Below are positions 23,640 to 35,781 of a stretch of 64,000 nucleotides of DNA, one piece after another (the stretch's first letter is position 1; the number at the start of each line of letters is the position of its first letter). The notes beneath the pieces are model-generated. The model did not search any database. It was given only the letters and a program-made list of their open reading frames with translations, and was not told the origin of the DNA. The position numbers were made by a program, and so were the translations under genes. This stretch comes from Litsea cubeba (lineage: Eukaryota; Streptophyta; Magnoliopsida; Laurales; Lauraceae): positions 15,827,423-15,891,422 of the forward strand of contig CM022955.1 in NCBI GenBank assembly GCA_012931725.1, in the 5' to 3' direction.

Positions 23640-26600
23640 AAATCCAGCCTCCACAAATCCTTGGTGTGTGATAGGAGACTTCAATGCAATCATAATGTCT
23701 CATGAAAAACTAAGTCTTAGTCCCCCTTTAATTCCCTCAGTCAAAGAGTTCAATGACATGGTGCTGGCAGCTGGTTTAAACGACCTAGGCTTCAGTGGCT
23801 ATAAATTTACTTGGGCAAATAATGGGAAAGGACAGACTTCTGTGGTTGCTAGATTGGATAGAGCTTTTGCAAACTCTACATGGTTAGTAAATTTCAAGGA
23901 TCTTAAGGTTACTCACCTGCCAAGATTATCTTCAGACCAGAGTCCCATCCTCCCTTTTCACATGAATTTTCTCCCACACCAAGCTGCCCCTTTCAAATTT
24001 GAGGAAATGTGGTTGCATCACCCAAATTTCATGGAAGTCGCCAAATCCACTTGGGACACTCCTTCTGAAGGCACTCCCCAATTTGTGCTAGCTCACAAAC
24101 TCAAGTTCTCAAACAGAATCTCAAAAGGTGGAATATAGAGGATTTAGGTAACTTCTACCAGAGGATAGCTTCAACTGAATAGCTTGACCGACAACTACAA
24201 TATGCCTATGACGAGGACCCTAATGAAGATGTCCTCTTTGATCTAAATTTGACCAAGGTTGCTTTGTATACACAACTACAATCTGAAGAAGATCATTGGT
24301 GCCAAAAACCTAGGCTAAATTGGTTAAACTATGGGGATAGGAACACTCATTTTTTTCACATCTTTGCAAAGGCCGGAAGCTCCTACAAGCGCATTGACAA
24401 AATCTCAATTAATGGCAACGTTGCAAAGGACCTGAACCCTATCAACTCATACATTGTTGACCTTTTCTCTATTCTCACCCTTGTAGACCAGATCCTAATT
24501 TCTTCAACATTGAAGGTCCATCTATGAGAAGTGACCAAAACCAATCTCTAATAAAAGTCCCGGACACTCAAGAGATTAAAGAGACAGTCCTCTCTCTTGA
24601 ATTTCTTTAGCTAGCCATTTCTACCAAAACCTCAAGGCATTAGTAGAGGCAACGAAAATACTTTTCAATATTCCCCTTTGGGTGGAGCCCACTCTTCAAC
24701 ACTCTCCCTCAAATGGAACCCGATCGGCGCACTTTTGGCGGCACACAATTTATTTTTTGCGTCGAGTTGTTCCTCTTGGGATTCGAACTCGCTACCAGTT
24801 GGCTCTGATACCTTGTTGAATTTCTTTAGCTAACCATTGATACCAAAACCTCGAGGCGTTAGTAGAGACAGCGAAAATACTTTTCAATACTCCCCTTTGG
24901 GTGGAGCCCACTCTTCAACACTCTCCTTAACCAAAGTGTCTCTCCAGGCCTGGATGGATTTACTGGTGCTTTTTTCTCAGCCACTTGGGGTATCACACGT
25001 AACTCTGTTACCTAAGAAATCCAACATTTTTTCAAGTTTGGTAAACTTCATAGACCCTTTAATGCCTATTTCATTGCACTCATTCACAAAATGCCATCTC
25101 CCTCCACCTTTTTTTGAGTTTAGGCCATTTAGTCTCCTCAATCACTTACAAAATCCTCTCCAAAATCCTAGCAAATAAACTGTCTAAAATCCTCCCCTCA
25201 TTTCCTCCCATCAAAAGAAGGTCGTCCATCCACCACCATATTGCCATGGGCCATGAACTATTCCAAAAGTCGAATTCAACGATCCAAGATGGATCAATAT
25301 GCTTGAAGTAAGACATTACCAAGGCCTTTGATAAATTGAATTGTGACTTTCTCTTTAACACGCTAACATTCTTCACACCTGATGGCTCCATCTCTCTTAT
25401 CAAGGAATGTATATGCACTAGTCGTGGTTCGATGCTTGTCAACAGGGTCCCTCATAGTTTTTTTGCTTCTTCTTGTGGTCTAGGACAAGGATACCCCTTG
25501 TCTCCTTACCTCTTTATCTTGACAGAGGAACTCCTGAGCTTGCACTGCTTACAGAAACTCCAATAGATGGGAACTACCCATTCCATCTCTATAGTCACCA
25601 ACACTCCATGTCACTTGCTTTATGCAGATGATATCCTGGTTACTAGAGCCAAAAAATCTAGCCTTCTAGCCATCAAGAACTTGCTGGTCAAATACTAGAA
25701 CATTGCAGGTTAGGTCTTCAACATGCATACAAGTTAGATGCATATGGGGAAATGTAACAACATGAAAAGAGTAATGACAATCTCAGTGCTGAGTTTTTTA
25801 GTTGTCGGAAACCAAACAGCTTATTTGGGCATGCCCCTGTTCTTTGGTAGCCCGAAAAATCGCCACTTTGCAGCTCTCCTTAATGTGTTTCGTGCAAGGC
25901 TAACTGGATGGAAAGCCAAAGCCCTATCTTTTGTAGGTCACCTTGTTCTAGTTAACCACATCTTGACAAGCCTAAAAATTCACACAACAATGGTGTTGCC
26001 AAGCTCTATTTGTGCTCAAATTGTGAAGTTAATGAGAAACTTCCTTTGGTCAGGTGATGAGTCTCCAACGAGGAAGAATTATGTTAGATGGGCCCTAGTA
26101 TGCTTTCCAAAGGCTGAAGGAGGTCTCGGGGTCAGGAAAGTTGCCAAAATGAATGAAGCAGGTTTTATAAAACTCGGATGGCAATATGTTTCATCGTCCT
26201 CCCTTTAGGCTTCTTGGTATAGACGTAGATATTTCAAACCAAATTTAATTTGGAGCTACCAAAACCCCATTGTTGGCTCCTATATTTGGAAAAAGATAAG
26301 GCGATTGTCCTCTTTTATTAAACTTGGGAGTAGATGGCAACTTGGAAATGGGCGTCTGATTGACATATGGTATGATGAGTGGTGGGAAAACATCATCAAT
26401 GCAAACAAATTCCCTCACTATCATTTCCCACTTGAAGTCAGGCTTTCTTCAATGCTCAACGGTAATAGCTGGAACATCCCAAGCCATTCTAGATATCATT
26501 TCCCAGGCGTCTCAATCCCTCCTTCCAAAGAAAACTTCAGAGGACACTCTGCTTTGGAAAAGATCTTCAGACGTCAATCTCTCCATCAAAACGGCATGGC

Positions 26601-27272
26601 AATATCTAAGCATTAGAGTCTTTATTGTCAGTTGGGCACCGCTGATTTGAAACAAATTCATGCTCCCAAGGATATCTTATTTCACTTGGCGTTTGATGCA
26701 TAAGAAGACCCCTACTCATGCTTGGGCCCAATCTGTGGGACTTTCCTTGTAATAAGGCAGAGGAATCCACCAAGTATCTCTTCTTCCGGTGCTCTTTTGC
26801 CAAGCATATCTAGAGTTGGATCCTTCAAATAACCGGAGCTTAGTTTCCTCTTCGTTGTCCCCCACTTTTCTCTAGAATGCTATCAAGCAACTATGACAAC
26901 ATAGCCAGGCAAGCTATGGCTTCAGTCTTTTTGTCAACAACATATTTTTTTTAGAAGGCACGAAATGAGTGCACTTTCCACTCCATTTAGCCCTCCATAA
27001 CAAGAATCAAGAAATGGATCCTTGACGCGCTTCTCTTCTCTTTCAATAGAATCACAAGGACATTCAGAGGAGAACACCTTCAACATATCCTCAATCTTTT
27101 GGGAGTTCAAGTTCCACTAACCAACAAATGCTAACGGGTTTTTGTTCCTCTCATTGAGGTCTTTTTGTATACTTCTATCTGTACAGTTTCCTCCCGGTGT
27201 TTGTTTTTGGGGACCTTTTGAAGTTCTTGTTTTCTCTCCTCCTCAATACAATTGCCTTTAAGAAAAAAAAAA
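23640..27272 (+). mobile_element. L1-like LINE, 5'-truncated and broken
   Basis: Order of recognisable parts: end of the AP endonuclease (VIGDFNAI, GFSGYKFTWANN, RLDRAFAN, LSSDQSPIL, 23660-23950), reverse transcriptase (SPGLDGFTGAFF, KILSKILANKLSKILPS, ITKAFDKLNCDF, GLGQGYPLSPYLF, LLYADDIL, 24940-25650), a C-terminal linker (LFGSPKNRHFAALL) and a zf-RVT-like end (YFTWRLMHKKTPTHAW near 26690). It finishes in an A-tract at about 27260-27272. Many stops and frameshifts make it a pseudogene. A TRIM (24595-24920) splits the RT. The 5' boundary is uncertain: 'atcacccctcc' near 23391 resembles 'atcaccgccctcc' just after the A-tract. Confidence 0.85.
24595..24920 (-). mobile_element. TRIM retrotransposon (326 bp) inside the LINE
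   Basis: Two 107-bp direct repeats, 24595-24701 and 24814-24920, act as LTRs. On the minus strand they begin TGTTGAAG and end TTCAACA. Next to the minus-strand 5' LTR is GGTATCAGAGCC (24801-24812), the primer-binding site complementary to initiator methionine tRNA, and before the 3' LTR is the purine tract TTTGAGGGAGAG (24702-24713). CTCTC flanks both ends (24590-24594, 24921-24925), the expected 5-bp duplication. The interior is only 112 bp and has no coding capacity, so it must have been mobilised in trans. Confidence 0.93.
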
Positions 27273-27458
27273 TCACCGCCCTCCCCCCTATCACACACAC
27301 TCTCACCCAAGTCCCTCACCATCAGCAGTACAACCAAAGATTGATCCTTGATTATTTATGTGGAAGGGAGTTGTCGCACCAACTGAGCTACCATTGGATT
27401 AGCTTCCTAAGATCCCATGTTGATATCTACGTACACTTCATGATTCCTTCCATAAAAG

Positions 27459-27729
27459 CCCATTTGTTTTCATGGAATTGAATTCCTTGGAATCTAAGAA
27501 ATGTATTCATATCAAAGTGGCCGAAATTGAAGAAAAAAAAGTGAAAATCCACAAATGGCCATCAAATAGTCTTCCTTTTGGTGGAAATTGAATACGCAAC
27601 CAGCACCCTACCATATCAAATCCTAGCAAAGTCAAGTTTCCATCTTATCCCTCACCCCTCAGCTGTTTAAAATTCATTAGTTGGATTACCATAAATTCCA
27701 AGGAATTCAATTACATGTGCACAATTGGG
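27459..27729. mobile_element. MITE-like inverted-repeat element (~270 bp)
   Basis: The left end contains CATGGAATTGAATTCCTTGG (27471-27490), the right end CCAAGGAATTCAATTACATG, which is its near-exact inverse, and outer CCCATTTG/CAATTGGG words extend the match. No clear target duplication is visible. Family is unassigned, hAT-like by its ends. Confidence 0.6.
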
Positions 27730-28159
27730 TGCCAGGAAAGTAATGAATATTCAGAATTTCATTTTGGGAAGGGAAATTATGAAATGAAAAGAAAAGTTGA
27801 TGAGAGGAGGGTTTACTCATTCCACCTGATAGATTGAATGCATGGCAGGTTTGCTTAGGTGGGTACTAGAATGAGAGATTCTGAGGCACATTATTCAGAT
27901 TTGAATATAAGGATCTCTGAATATTCCATTTTTCAACAGTATCTGGAAAATTCTAGAAGTTCCTGAACCCTAGAGGACATGTTGCATGTTGAGTTCATGA
28001 ATTTGCATATTTACGCATAGGATGAATTAGGGGTTTTATTTGGTGAATTGCATCATTTCATGCATTTTCACCTAGAAACCTGAATTTTCATATTTTTCAT
28101 ACACCTTCTGCATTAACTTAGAATATTATGCAATTTTTCTCCGATGAGTCCCAGTTGGA

Positions 28160-29860
28160 GTAGATCTCTGTCCGGATAGGTCTCGCTTCAATATAGGCTC
28201 TTCAGAATTTGATGTGTTGAATTGGAATGTGCAGAAAATGAGAATTGAAGGCCTCTATCATGGGACCTACTTTCAAGCACACAGTCATCTTGGGCCCTGT
28301 ATTGCTGAATTGAAGCTTGAAAAGAAGTAAGTTAAAGAATTCACCAAGTAGACCCCACACACACGAAAATCAATCGGGGGGGGGGGGGGGGGGTCGGGTC
28401 ATCACATCAGTTGATGAGTCCTAACTACAGTAGAAGACTTCTCATAGGGCCCATTGTTCAAGCAAATGAAATGTCCCACATGGCAAGGTCCGTAATAGTT
28501 GCAGATTTGAAATTATTAATGGATAATTCAAAGAGTACAAGTTTGATTGGCATAAAAGAATAATAATTTGAATCATCCACATCTGATCTCCTTTCAAAAA
28601 TGAAAGTTGTGCAGAGATAGAGTCCATTGCAAATCAAATTTCAAAAGTTAATCCCATTTTTCTCAGGATAACTCATCTTTAAATGACCATAACTTTCAAT
28701 TCGACTGTCGGATCGATGAGATTTACCTACCATTGGGAAGCTTATTCAGAGTAGACATTCGTGGAGCCCAAGACTGTGCAAATCTGAGCTAAATTAACAA
28801 AGTTATGGGCCCGGATATCTTCATGCTCTTTTATAGGCAGGATTGCAATTAAATCCACACCGTTGATAATCCATTGCTGCACATCCCTTGTGGGACCTCA
28901 TTTGAAGATTAGCCAAGCCATCTAAGGATAAGACATTTACCTTATCAAAGAAGATAAATCAAATACGCAGAGAAAGTGTCCAGGTTCAATGTATCTGTAA
29001 GATAACTGGAGTTATAAAAGGAACCAAAAGGAAGCATACAAGAGATAAAAACCTCCTTTGGATGTTCTCTCCCTCTTTTCCCCTTTTTCATTAATTTTTA
29101 TTTTTATTTTGGTAGCCTTGGGCCATGTCCAAGGACTTGTTTTGAAGGAGAAGTATTGTGAAGGAGAAGTTGTAAAGATGCAAATTCTAATGACAAATCA
29201 AGTACTTTTCTTTGCAATGGCGGGCTAAAGCCATTGATTAGAGCTATGGATGAAGATAAGTAATCTCCACTTTATTTATTTAGTAGTTCTAATTTGTGTT
29301 CCATGTTTATGTGATTAATGATTAATAGGCTTGTCTTTGTGCCATAGGCAAATCTCCATTCTTGATTTCTAAAAATAAAAAATTAATTTTTGACTATTCA
29401 TGCTTAGGATTTAGATCTTTTGATGGTTTATGATTACTTTTGATGGGTAGTGCTTATATTATTTTTATTCTTTTATGAGGTGAAGGAAGTCTTGGGTTTT
29501 GGATTTTATAATTAAAAAGGGTTTTTAAAAGTTAGATTTTCCAAATTAAAAACATTGATTTGTCTTTGATTTGAAGTAAAAATTGGGACAAGTTAGGGTT
29601 ACTTGATAAAAAATTGGTGGATGCTTATTGGATTCTTATGCTCTAATCACTTTCATTAATTGGTAGATTTCATATTTCTAAATTAGCTGCTTGTTTTTAT
29701 TTCTAAATACTCAAAACTTTCCTTAATTGTTAATTAATTAGTTTTCTTAATCTAAAAGTTTCTTTAAATTAGCTCACGATGGGTTTGACCCGTTCTTGCC
29801 ACTGTCTCATCTAGGCAGCTATGCACTTGCGGTATTTTATGATCGATAAAGATCACATCA
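28160..29860 (+). mobile_element. Possible degenerate LTR
   Basis: A coding-free 1.7-kb block with a promoter-like 'ttataaaag' at about 29009 followed by leader-like sequence, and a closing part ('gggtttgacccgttcttgcc ... ctatgcacttgcggta', 29783-29835) of the type found near the 3' ends of plant gypsy LTRs. No partner LTR, primer-binding site or flanking duplication was identified. A 17-G run lies at 28377-28393. Confidence 0.35.
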
Positions 29861-30950
29861 TTGCCAAATGAAGAGATGTTTATACAGAGAATGTGGTCCC
29901 AATTAACTGCTTGCTCCTGTAGTAAAGAGAGGTTTGCACATCATAGTTGTCATATTTTGGCCCTGCTATCAATATTTAGGCTTTGATTTAAGATTAGAAA
30001 TCACTGAAAATCTCAGGCTTTCTATTATAAAAACCCTCAACGGCTATAAGCTGATAACTAGTACACTTACCAGAAGGTATGAATCAAGAAAATCCTGATA
30101 TACTTCTATACTATAAGAAGGTATGAAGCTTATCAAGTTAGTTTACTAAAGTCACCCGCAAGTATGAGACTGGGGGCAGAACTCATGAGTCGATGCTCTA
30201 GTAAGCCTAGGCACCACAATGCAATTCTGGACAGAGAATCAATGGAGATAACTGTTTGTGACCAACGTATTATGCCTCCATCAGACACCATTGAAGCCAT
30301 AGTAGATTGTTTTAACAAGAAGCATTGACGACTCAGTTGTTCACAATAAACACAACCACATTTGGAGGGAGTCGTGCATAAGTTATATACAATATGGCAT
30401 TCTAATAGATGCTCCCAAAGAATGTGTTAGTATCAAGCCAGGATAGCCATAATTTTATTATATTGAAGTAAAGATGATGTATTGAAAGTCATTCAACAGT
30501 ATCTTATTAAGGAGTTTGCCAGAATTAGAGGCACCAAAATTTTTACAGCCTGGAGTCTGAGGAGCACATCAACCATGTCCAAAGTCAAATGATAAGATAA
30601 AAAGACAGGACTAATCAGCCAATTCCATGCGAACTTCAAATGTAAGTTATAGAGAAAATTACATTTACATGAAGTACAGAACACTAATTGTAAAAAGTTC
30701 CTAAGAATTTCCCGAGTTAATGATAAGTTTGCAGGTTATATTCACCTGCAAGACAAAATAACTTGGCAGTCATGAAGGGCTATCTATACAAGCACATCAA
30801 AGGCCATTCAAGCGACTCAAGCATAACAATAAGCATAAACAAAGGGAAATGGGTGCATCTGATATTTTCATCAAGTTACCCGAAGTTGACAAGAAAAGTA
30901 CATGTTCCAGAAAAAGAAAATTCTGTTACATACAAAAAAAGTTGAGCAAA
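29861..30950. other. No gene seen
   Basis: Downstream (minus strand) of the coiled-coil gene. Contains only short open frames without recognisable motifs; its 3' UTR presumably lies in the upper part. Confidence 0.35.
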
Positions 30951-30951
30951 A

Positions 30952-32695
30952 TCAAGAGAAAGAAGACAAAATTTTATCTAGTGAGTTGTTGATTCTCATT
31001 TTGACATCACTTAGCAAGCCAGCGCGCTTAGCTTCCCAAAACGAGGAATCTTCCTTCAAATATGCGAGCTCTTGAGCGACTCTATCAGAGTTCTCTTCCG
31101 CTTGGTTCACATTAACAGTTAAGTCCTGCAGCACCTGCTCCCGATCCATTGTAGCTTGTTCCAGAGGGCCAATCTGAGACACAAGTGCTACTTTCCTCTC
31201 ATTCATTGCCGCTAGCCTGGACTGAAGATCCTCCACCTCTTTCGAAACTGCCATGAATTCAGTCCTTAAAGATTGAAGAGTGGTCAGAGCCTCAAACTGT
31301 GTCACTTCTGTTTGGGCCTTTTGATTTCTGGTAGCAGCAAGGTGATCCTCCACTTCCTTCAAAAGTTCAGCACACGACTCCTCACCAATTTCAGATAAGC
31401 TTTTGGCTGAAATGTCTGCATAAGATTCACATAAAACAAACATTTCTTGCAATTGAGTCTCTAGATGTCTCACTGGATACCCTGACTCACATACATATGT
31501 CAAAATGCTAGAGAGGGGAGCCCTGGCTCCTAGGAAAGAAGCTGGAGGACGACCTCTGAAAGCTGAGACAAAGGCCTTAAAGCCCTCTAATGCAATTTGC
31601 TGTTCGGGACTGAACTCCGTTGGAAGAGCGGTGGAAATGATCTCAATGGAGGCAGCAGCAGGCTCAGGAGAAGCAGATTGATACGCAGACATAGGAACAA
31701 GTTTTGGAATTTCCCTTGGAACTGAGCTCCCGCTGGCAGCAACCATAGTCCGAATAGATGTCTCAGGAGTGAACTCATTTGTTTGTTCAGATATTTCTTC
31801 TTGTCGCTCCACAACTACTTTAGCAGCAGGCATTTCATGTTGACACATCAATACAACATCTTTTCGCTCGTCGATCATAGAAACTTTGGCATGAGCTGCC
31901 TTCACTTTTTCCACTGGGACGGTCTCTTTGTGGAGAGTCTCGTCTTCCTCCAACACTGATCGACTCGTGTTTCCTTTGGTAATGGTATGGAGGTTAACCC
32001 TAGTCGAGAAGTGAAGTTGTTCTTCACCAACTACGGGATGCAAGGAAAGCGAAGAGGGGAGTGAACCAGCTGTCTCAACAGCGGGAACAGGACTAGGTTT
32101 AGACGTCAACCCTTGAGCGTGGGGTGCTGAAGATGTTTGAGTTCCATCCAAAGGGAAGTGGTCTGAAATGATCATTAGAAATTAAAAATGATTCAACAAA
32201 AATGTCTATGAAATGTAGGATATGTATATACTGCTACATGGAGGACTCAAATACGCACACTCACACCTGTGCCCGTAACCAGGTGAGCTACAATGGGGGA
32301 CAAAATGTAAAATATTCATATAATGCACAAATGATAATGAATACCTTCAAGGAAAGTATCCACGCCAGAGACGATGCTGCCTGAAGAAAATAAGCAGGAA
32401 AGAACAAAGTAAAATGAAGAAAAAGAGAATCAACAACTATTGTGATAAGTTGTGAAAGATACTAGGAGATACCAGTGGTAGTTGCTGAAATAGTCGGTCG
32501 AGGTAGAACTTCTTGAGAAGAAGAGGCAACTGGAGCAGACTTGGTTTGTCTCGAAGCATTCAGTAAACTTAGAATAGGATTAGTATCGGGGGCAAATTTT
32601 GGCTGCTTTGGAAAATTCGAAGAGACTTTAACAACAGGAACAGTAGTGGGGCTTGATTCAATTTGCCCGGAAGAAGCAGCACGCACATCACGCAT
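30952..32695 (-). CDS. Three-exon coiled-coil protein, ~489 aa, possibly PMD-transposon related
   Basis: Exons 32473-32695, 32345-32380 (36 bp) and 30952-32162 join in frame at GT-AG sites with phase 1 at both introns, giving 1470 nt. The start is the first ATG (MRDVRAASSGQIESS) after an in-frame stop. The N-terminal ~280 residues are Ser/Thr/Pro-rich and low in structure. A helical segment FSPEQQIALEGFKAFVSAF follows. The last ~190 residues are heptad-rich coiled coil (EFMAVSKEVEDLQSRLAAMN, then WEAKRAGLLSDVKMRINN). This layout resembles C-terminal regions of plant-mobile-domain transposon proteins, but no PMD is present, so function is unknown. The second intron holds a SINE head. It lies head-on against the dead NC2-alpha copy, whose exon 3 relic is ~150 bp upstream, so the gene may be 5'-truncated. 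Confidence 0.6.
32236..32300 (-). mobile_element. tRNA-derived SINE head in an intron
   Basis: The minus strand reads GTAGCTCACCTGGTTACGGG (box A-like) and ends GTATTTGAGTCCTCCATG (box B-like), related to 20752-20815. It lies wholly within the 182-bp second intron of the coiled-coil gene. Confidence 0.5.
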
Positions 32696-32843
32696 GGTGG
32701 AAGCAATAAGGAACTAGATTGAGTTGTTGTTGAGAGAACGGTCTAGCTTGGGGCACGAGGGGCAGTAAAAGCAGGGACAGGCTACTCTGAAGGACCAGGC
32801 ACCAACAGCAGAAGTAGAATGAGGATAATTCACGGAGGTTTTG

Positions 32844-34565
32844 CAGAAACAACTATAATGCTATAGCTGCAAGAATATAATACCAGGAAGAAAAAGCTTT
32901 GCGAGAATAATATATCGCAATGTAAAGATATTGCAAAACAACTTATAAGGATGAATGCAGGTGAAAAAGGATGAAAGCATAAACTCTGCAAGAATAGGAC
33001 ATGACAGAAAGCCTTTTCTTGATGGGTAATAAAGCAAATGTTGCACCTAGAGCTAAACTGCTGGAAATATTAAATAGGTCAGGCTTCTCATTACCAACAG
33101 AAGCATAAGACCTATGGACACTCATATGCTAATAGAGGCATGGCTGTTGTGATCTTCCTAACATCCTCATCTGCTTGCATAATCTTTTTAATTTGAGGCT
33201 GCCAAGGACATACAATATCAGAGGCCAAGGCTAAATACAAGAGACCCAAGACTATGGTACATGCAAAAATGTAAAAAAGGCAAGTGATAACTTTAAACAT
33301 GCAAACACAGTTCAAGGTCGCTCCACCAGAAAGCAACTTGTGGTTGCCAATGAACAAATATATATAAAGGGATAGTTAGAATGAGGAGAAAAGGTGGAGA
33401 GAACAAGTGGAAAGGACTATTGGAAAGCTTCTCACATGAAAATAGATATGAAACTGCTAGACACTTACTACAGAGCATATACTCTGTTTTTTTTTTTTAT
33501 AAAGCCTGCTAACATTTTATAGATTTGTTTCCAGTGGCAATATGGACATCACACATGCATACAAGTAGGTAAAGCTCCCTGTAATATTAAAAAGTAAAAT
33601 TAAGATCAACAATACCATAAAAAGAACTGAGATATGGATGTTACATGCAATACAAAAGGTTAGAATGTTTGTGCCTAGATTTACATATCAACATGATTCT
33701 ACTTCCAAGAGGGGAACATCCATGTAGGGCATACTGTTGGGAAGTCCCACATCCAACGCCGCTGCTTTTGGGTTGGCACATGGTTTCTTACACATACTAT
33801 TTCAAATTTTTTTTCCTGAAAGAGAATGATTACTCTATCAATTAAACAGTGAGAACAGAAAAATCATCAGACCACACAAATGCATCACAAAACACACCAA
33901 TAAATATTCAAATAAAACACACAAATGTATCAATTAGAGTACTTTTTAGTATCCCTGTTTGGTAAAGTGGTTGATTCTCTCCACCAAAATTCCCTTTCAT
34001 TTAGTATCAACTCCAAATTCAAATTATCCAGAAAGCTAATTCAAATGAAAAAGCACAATTCTACAGGTAGGACAGCAGGTATTAACACATTTCCACAGAA
34101 GTTACTATGATTTTGCAGACATCCAAATACAACCTAACTCAAAGAAAGCAGTCACAAAAAACTCTATTACACAGACTTTGACACCCCAAGTGAAACACAA
34201 GAACCCCAACCAACTAATAATCCAGAAGCAGTAGATACTTTTCTCTCACCCAAAACCCAAACCACATCCATCTAGTGAAAAACCAATCAAAGAAACCATA
34301 AAGAAAAAACCAGAATACAAGTACCTTCACTTAATTAGAGAGAGTATGCAATTATAAACCAGGTGCCAAGCTGCCGCTTCATAACGTTAGATTGCAGCCA
34401 TGAAATCGCCCCATGAGCTCCAAATACTAATCCAAATTCACTTTTCTTAAATTAACGAAGAAACCCAGTTCAGATCAAAAGAAGATTGCATCAGAAAAGT
34501 TAAAAGATGTTTTGCTCCTTGGAAAGAAAATGTCTCATCTTTGGAGCTTTTTGGGTTGATTGGAA
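32844..34565 (-). pseudogene. Duplicated NC2-alpha copy, dead
   Basis: Homologous to 9600-15575 in exon, intron and 5' flanking sequence, in the same orientation. Exon 1 relic near 34360-34391 reads MKRQLGTWF in place of MRKKLDTRF. Exon 2 at about 33139-33212 keeps IKKIMQADEDVRKITTAMPL but its donor has changed from GTGAGT to ATGAGT. Exon 3 at about 32844-32872 has a stop after three codons (AIAL-stop) and breaks off after LFLQNL. The intron between exons 1 and 2 is ~1.1 kb against 5.3 kb in the parent, because the parent later received insertions. Retention of introns means a DNA-level duplication, not a retrocopy. Confidence 0.85.
33846..34320. other. Pseudogene intron, conserved with parent
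   Basis: Blocks such as 'ccagattcaaat' / 'ccaaattcaaat' and 'ggacagcaggtat' match 14700-14850 of the functional copy. No independent feature. Confidence 0.45.
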
Positions 34566-34865
34566 CTTTCCATCCCGGTTTCTTGTTAATGAGAAGAGAA
34601 ACAAGAAGCGGAGGGAACACCTATGTGTGAATGCATTTTCATTATTTGACCATTCTGAAAGAATATTCAATGAAATTTCATTGCTCATTGAATATAAAAT
34701 TTGAAAGGACACAGAATCGTTTTCGAGAAAAAATTTACGTTTCCTTCGAAACAAAAGAGTCACTGTCATTCTTTTGTTTTTTTATTCTCTCCATTCTTTT
34801 TGGGCATTTATCATACAAGTGCCTCGGGACTCTTTGAGCCTGCAGGGCAGAATGTTGGCGGAAAT

Positions 34866-35042
34866 CACTGTTGTAAAAATCGGCCTAGGCGGCCGTCTAG
34901 GCGGCGGTCACCGCCTAGGCACGCTAGACGGGGATTAATCCGACTAAGAGGGGATTAATCGGGCTAGGCAGGGATTAATCGAAAATTAATCCCTAGTCCA
35001 TGCCCACCGCCTAGCGTCCGCCTAGCGATTTTTACAATATTG
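34866..35042. mobile_element. hAT MITE with CTAGGCGG palindromes (177 bp)
   Basis: Terminal repeats CACTGTTGTAAAAATCG and, from the minus strand, CAATATTGTAAAAATCG match at 14 of 17 positions. GCGGAAAT flanks both ends exactly (34858-34865, 35043-35050), an 8-bp hAT duplication. The interior is built of CTAGGCGG words in both orientations around GGGATTAATC repeats and could fold into a hairpin. Confidence 0.88.
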
Positions 35043-35100
35043 GCGGAAATGCATGTTGGTACCACCGTTTTTACCCATCAACTTCAAGACTACTCTTTTC

Positions 35101-35781
35101 GGGCCTGTTTATTTGGAAGAATTTTTGGAATTCAGTTGGATTTTGTAGAATTTGAGAAGCTGGAATTTTGAAATGCTACAAATTCTAGCATTCCTAAATT
35201 CTCCGTTTCTTTTATACCTAGAATTCCTGCCTGAGAATCTCTGTACATTGTAATGATCTTCCTGTACATTGTAATGATCTTCATCTCAGTTCTGTCCAAA
35301 GAGGTTGGATACATGAATTCTGGAGTTTATTCGGTCTCGATGTAGGAGGAGATGGATTTCTTGTACAAGCATTGAGGAGGATGGTATGGTTTTGAAAGAT
35401 GTCAGATGAAAATGAAATTGAGATTAGATCAAAAGAAAGGTGTGGATTTGGGAGGTTTTGGGTTTCATGAACCAGATATATGAAAGGAGTGGAAAGAAAG
35501 AAGATAACCAGATCTGATTTTTTTTTAGAGGTGCAGTGGAGAAGATGACCTTGCACCGTCAGAGAGAGCCGGAGTTCTAAGGAAGCCTCCCGGAATGCCA
35601 GAATTTATAAATGCTGGAGCAAGGGCTAGCATTTGGGAATTCCACTTTTTTGGAATTCCAAAATACTGTTTGCCTCAAATGCTGCGAATTCTAGTAAATG
35701 AACATAGCATTTCTGACTGGAATTCAGGAATTCACAGACAGCCTGAATTCCTGTCAGAAATGCTTGGAAAGAAACAGGCCC
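35101..35781. mobile_element. TIR element with GGGCCTGTTT ends (681 bp)
   Basis: Left end GGGCCTGTTTATTTGGAAG; right end on the minus strand GGGCCTGTTTCTTTCCAAG. The interior is rich in GAATTC words, as in the MITE at 17528-17834, suggesting one broad family. A 21-bp internal tandem duplication sits at about 35241-35281. Flanks show no clear duplication, so the boundary is by TIR only. Confidence 0.65.

Noticed and set aside
27360..27395. tRNA-like GGTAGCTCAGTTGGT on the minus strand
   Set aside because: Box A alone matches; no box B or cloverleaf follows. Could be a SINE scrap but not supported.
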